Shown here: positions 58,773-64,000 of the stretch, piece after piece | Layout: each line of letters starts with the position of its first letter | How positions within the stretch are numbered: position 1 is the stretch's first letter | NCBI GenBank assembly: GCA_001414345.1 | Contig: LLCB01000043.1 | Span: 1 to 64,000, forward strand | From: Hymenoscyphus infarciens | Lineage: Eukaryota > Ascomycota > Leotiomycetes > Helotiales > Helotiaceae | Reading direction: 5' to 3' | Length of the DNA stretch: 64,000 nucleotides | Notes under the pieces: generated by a model | Told to the model about the DNA's origin: nothing | Seen by the model: the letters and a program-made list of their open reading frames with translations, nothing else | Database searches by the model: none | Translations under genes and position numbers: made by a program

Positions 58773-59186
58773 ATGTTCACGACAAGAATCGCCGCAAGAG
58801 GTCGAACCTTACGAGTTCGTCGGCTCCCTAAATTTCCTCGCGCACATCACTTCCGTCTCAACTCCACAGGGTCGAAATCCAACTTTCCCAACATTAAGCG
58901 TCCAAGAATTATAGCGACGAAACCGAGGTCCCCAGAATTCAAGCCCATCGCCCCAGAACCCTCTACTACAAACGAAGAGAGACCTAAAGATGCAAAATTC
59001 ACAGAAATCAAAACCAACATTGTCCTTTTCATCCATGTCTTCGGACCGCTCCTAGCTGTGATATTAACACTGTACTTGGTATGTCACTCCCTGTACTTGG
59101 AACTTCAAGAAAGAAAAGAAAAGAATTTACTTTTATCTCACCAAGCTCAATTGTCTTTGTACCAAAAATTAGAAGGAAAAACTTGA
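58773..59186 (+). CDS. Small probable mitochondrial membrane protein
   Basis: Single exon, 137 residues. The N-terminus (MFTTRIAARGRTLRVRRLPKFPR) is rich in Arg and free of acidic residues, as in a mitochondrial presequence. One membrane segment spans about 83-106, followed by a charged helix (LELQERKEKNLL). The CT-rich leader and ATG context suit a real gene. I know no family for it; a small inner-membrane protein is an inference. Confidence 0.6.
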   Translation: MFTTRIAARGRTLRVRRLPKFPRAHHFRLNSTGSKSNFPNIKRPRIIATKPRSPEFKPIAPEPSTTNEERPKDAKFTEIKTNIVLFIHVFGPLLAVILTLYLVCHSLYLELQERKEKNLLLSHQAQLSLYQKLEGKT

Positions 59187-60238
59187 CCAATGTATAGAAA
59201 AGCAACTTGAAGGATAGATAGTGAAGTTTTCTGAACATCCTGAAATACCGTTATTGCCTACGGAGCTCTCTGGTCCGAATTCCGAGGCTTTGATAGGGGA
59301 GGCTGGTAAGGATGAGAATGGTCGGGGCCAGCGGGGGGAAGGAGGAAACGGGGGGAGATGATGAAATTGATACTACGGAGATAAATGGGAAGTGAAGAAA
59401 TAAGGCATAATAAGATAAGGCAGGGCGAAGCGGCACCATAAAGCAAGATATGATAATTCAAACAGGGGTACAGAGGATGCCAAAAGGGTCACATGAATTT
59501 CAAGAACTTCAATTGACAGGAAAACACCCCAGATTTGTATTCCGACAAGTGAGCTAATAGTACGAGAGTCCAAATGTCCCTCCATCCGTCACCCCTTTCC
59601 AGTAGCAGTTAGCATGAAGACCGGGGTATATCGACAACGCCAGTATGGAGTCGGCGACTTGGGGATTTGAAGTGTCGTTGCCACCAGGCCCAAAGGCGCA
59701 CATATCGCGAGAAAACCTCGGGCGGATAGATCTTGACGGTTTGTATGTCGAGGATTGGACAGAGGATGTGTTGTCGACACGATGTAGGAGGAAGGAAGGT
59801 TGGGTAGAATGGAAGTTGGTGCGAAGGAAAAAGGCTGGCTGGCTGGTAGTCGTGCGGTGCCGGTTGGCGTTGCGGATCCAAGTCGGACAGACCTGCTACA
59901 AGTGCAGGCTCGGGCCACGGGTCAAACCTGCTACGAATGTGAGTCTACTACATGAGTAACAGGTTTGACCACGTCGTCGAGCCCCCCAGAAGGGTCAGTC
60001 ACGGCTCATGTGACCTTCCCCGCACTGTTGATAGGATTAGTATTCGTCTTTTGGGTTAAGATTGCATAAAATACCTTGTAACAGGTTTTGTCCTACGGGA
60101 CGTACATGATCTCTGCAAAGGTGCATCTGCCTGTCGTTGCTTCTGAGAAGCCACCCCTCAACGCTTCACACAGAAGCTTTGTCAAGTTAGTTCAAAGTTC
60201 GTATTTGACAGGCGTGGCGTAAGGGCTAGTACGTACCG
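59187..60238. other. Intergenic DNA
   Basis: A plus-strand frame at 59645-59959 (104 codons) overlaps minus-strand frames and looks like chance. No other signal. Confidence 0.45.
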
Positions 60239-60640
60239 CTAAAAAGATAAAACGGACGAGTGCTCAGCTCTATCAAAGTGACCACTCTGATAGAATCCAA
60301 CAACAGGATCATCTTGATAGAAAGTATCAAGTTCACCAAATTGGTAGAATTTATCAAAGTGACCACCCTGATAGAACTGGGCACCCTCCTTCGCAAGTAG
60401 CACCTGCTCATGTCCAATTCCACGACCTGGTGCAACTGTTAGCTCTTCCATGTAAGTGAGAAGGGGGAAACGGTAAGGAGTGAAGTGGGACTCCTCAACT
60501 TCAAGCTGAAGTGGTGCTTGTTTGTAAAAGGCGGTGAGTGGAAGCTTACCCGACATTGTGTCGCTTGTAAAGTGCAAGAGACCCGCAAGCGCTCCACAGA
60601 GTGGCTTCTTCTTGGCGGTTGACTGATGTGGTGGAGGCAT
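60239..60640 (-). CDS. Small protein with four tandem 9-residue FYQ repeats
   Basis: Single exon, 133 residues, no signal peptide or membrane segment. Residues 89-124 are four units of nine: FYQGGHFDK, FYQFGELDT, FYQDDPVVG and FYQSGHFDR. The first and last units are nearly identical. A TATA box (TATAAATA, 60782-60775) lies 135 bases upstream of the ATG, followed by a CA-rich leader, the pattern of a highly expressed fungal gene. No family recognised. A GTAAGC inside the frame (about 60552) could be a donor, so an intron is not excluded. Confidence 0.6.
   Translation of the reverse strand: MPPPHQSTAKKKPLCGALAGLLHFTSDTMSGKLPLTAFYKQAPLQLEVEESHFTPYRFPLLTYMEELTVAPGRGIGHEQVLLAKEGAQFYQGGHFDKFYQFGELDTFYQDDPVVGFYQSGHFDRAEHSSVLSF
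60269..60376 (-). repeat. 27-bp coding repeat, four units
   Basis: Four degenerate 27-bp units in frame with the small protein, encoding the FYQ repeats. Confidence 0.75.
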
Positions 60641-60774
60641 AGTTGGTTGCGGTGGAGGATTGATTGAAGGAAAATTGAATTGATGGTTTGTGAGTGATTG
60701 GTTTTTGAAGACAGTAGATGTGTTTGTGTGTGTTCTGGAGAGAAAAGGTTGCGATTTGGGAGAAACTCAGGCAG

Positions 60775-60782
60775 TATTTATA
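60775..60782 (-). promoter_or_regulatory. TATA box of the FYQ-repeat gene
   Basis: TATAAATA on the minus strand, 135 bases upstream of the start codon. Confidence 0.6.
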
Positions 60783-63700
60783 GACCTTTGGACCCGGTAC
60801 TGGATGTTCTGGCGACATATTAGTGTTCACGTGGTAGGCAGTTTGCGCAATTAATCAAACTGGCCAAAACAGGTTTAGCCTGCTGAGGGGAAAGAAGAGA
60901 AGATAAGGAAGATAATGACGTGCAAAGAGGGGAGGAGTTGGTCGAATGGGAATGATTTGCCGGGAGGCTGGTGGGCACTATACTGCCAGGATGAGAAAAC
61001 AAGGCAGGTAGGGGAGCCTTAGGAAGTTACACGAATGGTAAATAGCCGTATATCAATCCTTTTTGATGGGGTAGACGTGAGGAACGGTCGTTGTGCTAAG
61101 ATCTAAAGAGTAACAATATATTTCCTACGGACTAGCAATTGCCGAGACTGCACCGTTCTGCAATAGCCCACCGCCCGAGTGAACAGATAAAGGCTCCTCG
61201 AAGAAACTCAACCCGGTCCCATAACTCTAGGAGATGCGTCGTTGGGAAGGATCGGATGGGGGTCACTTGAAAGTAAACGCATAACGACCACGACCTGGCC
61301 CCTTGGATGTTCCACGAAAGCTTCTAGAAGACAGTGCAGCTCCAAAGATAATCCAGAGACTTATCTAAGCACTCTGAGAACTACTCTGGATATCTGGATA
61401 ACAGTTTACGTGCCCAGAAAGAAGCAGAGAAAAGAATCCTTCTTTTCTCACTTCACGCTAATCACTTCGGAGGCTCCCATCAACGTGAGCCAGAACGTAT
61501 AGGTCAAGTATAACCAAACATCTATACACCACTCTGTGCATATGGTAGCCCAAAAAGCAAAGTAAGCAAAACCCAGAACCAAAAAAAAAGCGTCACGCCC
61601 AAACCGGGAATCTGGTTCGAGCCCGGATCATGTTACAACAGCAATTGATACAGGGCTTTCGGCTCCTTTTGCAAGTTCTGAATTCTTCCCAGACTTCAAT
61701 GACACTCGTCACACTACTATCCTTTCCAGATGGCATATGCATGACTTCAAAGGTGCACTTAAGATTGATGATTTTTTAGGCCAGAATCAGCTAACCAACC
61801 GAGGTTTATGAAGTTCGACTTTCTATCGACCCTCTAGTGCACGATTGAGGTCGTACATATGCCATCTGAAAGGGATAGGGATCTTGATCAGTTCCAATGT
61901 CCTTCCAGTGCTTTTCGACCTTGAACAAGTCCAAGTCTCCAGTCAGCCTTATACCTCAAAGCCATCTCCAGTTACGACGTTCGGAATCCTGCTTCTTTTC
62001 TCTCCGGCCACTCCTATCATTCCTTCATGAGAGACCCTTCCATTTCTTCCATACTACAAAAATCGGAAATTTACCTTCACAAGTAGATTCATCTGCCTTT
62101 TACCAGATGTTTTACTCATGATGTACCATTATTTCGATAGCCCTCTCTGATGTCTGAAATGTGCAGAGATCGGTATTTGGAAGTCCATGGAGGTTCCAGG
62201 ACTACACCCTGGAAACCCCTTCCAGGGTATAGATATGGAAGACTTCAGGTTGGATTGTATTCCATGTTCCAGACTTATATTTCTTGGAAGACTCCGTTCC
62301 ATTCTTAACTTTCCCCAAAAGACTCTAGAGGGGGGTTCCAAGGAATATTCAACTGGATACCCTTCTAAATGCCGGCCTCAGGAATCGTGACATCTCATCG
62401 AAGTTTGGAAGGGCTTCTGGTGATGGTTTCTGGAAAATTCGTGTTTTGAGTCTGTATTCTTGGCCGGGCTTCAATATGTTGAGGGCTTGGAACAGGAATT
62501 AAGTTGAGCTGAAAAGAAGAACCAATTTACTGAAGGAGTCTTTTTGGCGTTGTATGATTTCGTTGCTGCAGTGGGCGGAGTTTTGTATGAGATATGCCTG
62601 TAGCAAATTTAGCACCAGAGTAGAAGATTGTGATTTTTATAATCCGCTCTTATTTCCTGTGAGATAGAAGGTGGTCAGCAATTGCCAGAGACTTTGTTCT
62701 TCCAAATATCTTGAGATCTAAACCCATGAATGAGGGTTGAGCCAGTCTATAGTGCGAGTTCCCTTTGTGCCATAGTCTTCTTGACTTGTGATAAACACCT
62801 ACTAGGTCTTACTAATTGTATCCTTCTTTCGCAACAGCGCTATCCCATTCTCTTTCTACAAAACTTCATGAACTTACCTTGCTGTTGGGTTGCGATCAAG
62901 AGCATGGCAAGGTCATCAGCATCTGCTGTCGTCAGTCTGCCCTTTCAGCTCAATCACCTTGTACTCTTCCTACGGTAACAACCTTCTTTGAGATGGAACA
63001 CGCGCGGATCTTGGTTTGTGGGTTGTGTGATTAGGTAGTTGTGTCGCGTGGGGAGCGTGAGGGGATGTCCAAAGGAAAGCCAAGCCGGCCAAAGAAAAAT
63101 GTCGGGCCGACTTTCGCACGTTTGGAAAGCACCAAAGACAAAACATTAAGAGTTGAAGCCATTCAACGCGTTGTTTGAAAGACGATAACTGGATAGTTTC
63201 TTTAATCTTAATCTATTAAAACATTTGTAAAAACTAATGGTACAAGTGTACATGTGCAGCCACCCTAAGACAAGTTACGTGAAGAAACAGCCCCCTCAAT
63301 TGGAAATCGGATAAACTTTCTTCCATGGAGCTAACCTTACTACTTAAAATCCCCCGCCATCTCAATCCTTCATCGCGTCAAGCACCTTGTATGCTGCTCA
63401 ACCACGACACACAGCCAACCCATGATCTCCCTCCCAGTTTGCAGCGGTCTCACGTATTGTGATGGCGAAAGACAGCAACCTATGGCTGACCTTGAGATGT
63501 GACCATCAGGCACCACAAACCTGCGAAGCTGTGAAGCTAAAGGGGCAAATCCTCAACTTCACTCCTCAAAGGACCTTCCCACGAGAAAAAAAGCTTTGTA
63601 CCATGGGGAATGGAATGCCCACATATACAACAGAAGTACCGCCAATCTATATAAGCCAGGAGGCAGATACTGAAGGAAGAGGGAGAATGGTGTAGTCATG

Positions 63701-64000
63701 GAACCTTGGTAAAGTCTGGTAGCATTCTCTTCAATCACAACACACAGCCCAAAGTCATGTCAACCACTCCTGGGTGGATACCCCCTGACTAGACATCCCC
63801 AACAGTCCTCACGATTGCTAATTGAGAATAGAAGAGAGGCATGGCGAAAGAAAGAAAGTTGAACTACGTCGTATCCAGATATTAAACGCTTTTCCCAGGC
63901 TGCTAGAGCCCGCTGAGAGGGTTTAATCCAAATGGATGACAACTGACCAGGAAGTCCCTCTAGGAAAATCCCTGGGGCCCCAGGAGGAGCACATTTTGGG
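60783..64000. other. 3.2 kb without a supported gene
   Basis: Open frames are at most about 86 codons and resemble nothing known. A palindromic stretch (CCTGGAA ... TTCCAGG) lies at about 62209-62227. AT content is ordinary and no RIP relic is visible. Confidence 0.45.

Noticed and set aside
62180..62340. Palindromic CCTGGAA ... TTCCAGG stretch as a small element
   Set aside because: The arms are only 7 bases and there are no target duplications.

Overview
The window reads as nuclear DNA of a filamentous ascomycete (Pezizomycotina; a Leotiomycete is my guess, not shown). The genes carry one to five short GT-AG introns, mostly 47-100 nt with CTAAC/CTGAC branch sites. Housekeeping proteins are fungal-type (Vps35, Vps37, a Tre2/Vps70-like peptidase, D-amino-acid oxidase). 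A retrotransposon shows the TpA-rich, CpA-poor decay left by repeat-induced point mutation (RIP).

1-9742: an N-acetylglucosamine (GlcNAc) use cluster. Glucosamine-6-P deaminase (+), GlcNAc-6-P deacetylase (-) and a GH3 beta-N-acetylglucosaminidase fused to a GNAT-like acetyltransferase region (+) would together release GlcNAc from chitin fragments, deacetylate GlcNAc-6-P and deaminate/isomerise GlcN-6-P to fructose-6-P and ammonia. The kinase, transporter and Ndt80-type regulator known from the Trichoderma cluster are not in the window; they may lie left of base 1.

10216-18209: a complete but heavily RIP-mutated Ty1/copia LTR retrotransposon on the minus strand, with 130-bp LTRs, a 5-bp target duplication (ACTGG) and a primer site complementary to the anticodon arm of initiator tRNA-Met. 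Remnants of a gag zinc knuckle, integrase, reverse transcriptase and RNase H are legible, followed by an extra reading frame downstream of pol. A cluster of AGCTTACTC motifs lies just outside its right end.

18.5-30.1 kb is gene-poor except for a six-exon regulator (20943-24333) with an internal, atypical Zn2Cys6-like cluster. 30.1-41.2 kb carries a small secreted protein, a peroxisomal D-amino-acid oxidase, the ESCRT-I subunit Vps37 and an F-box protein. 42.5-43.3 kb is an AT-rich relic.

44.1-55.6 kb carries an M28 peptidase of the PSMA/Tre2 type, the retromer subunit Vps35, a secreted Ser/Thr-rich protein with Kex2-type sites near its C-terminus, and two F-box/DUF7730-like proteins. 55.9-64 kb holds a 533-bp MITE with about 55-bp terminal inverted repeats, a RING-type pseudogene with two in-frame stops, a small probable mitochondrial membrane protein, and a small protein with four tandem 9-residue repeats behind a clear TATA box. 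The last 3.2 kb shows no gene I can support. Exon borders were placed by eye from splice signals, reading-frame continuity and family conservation.
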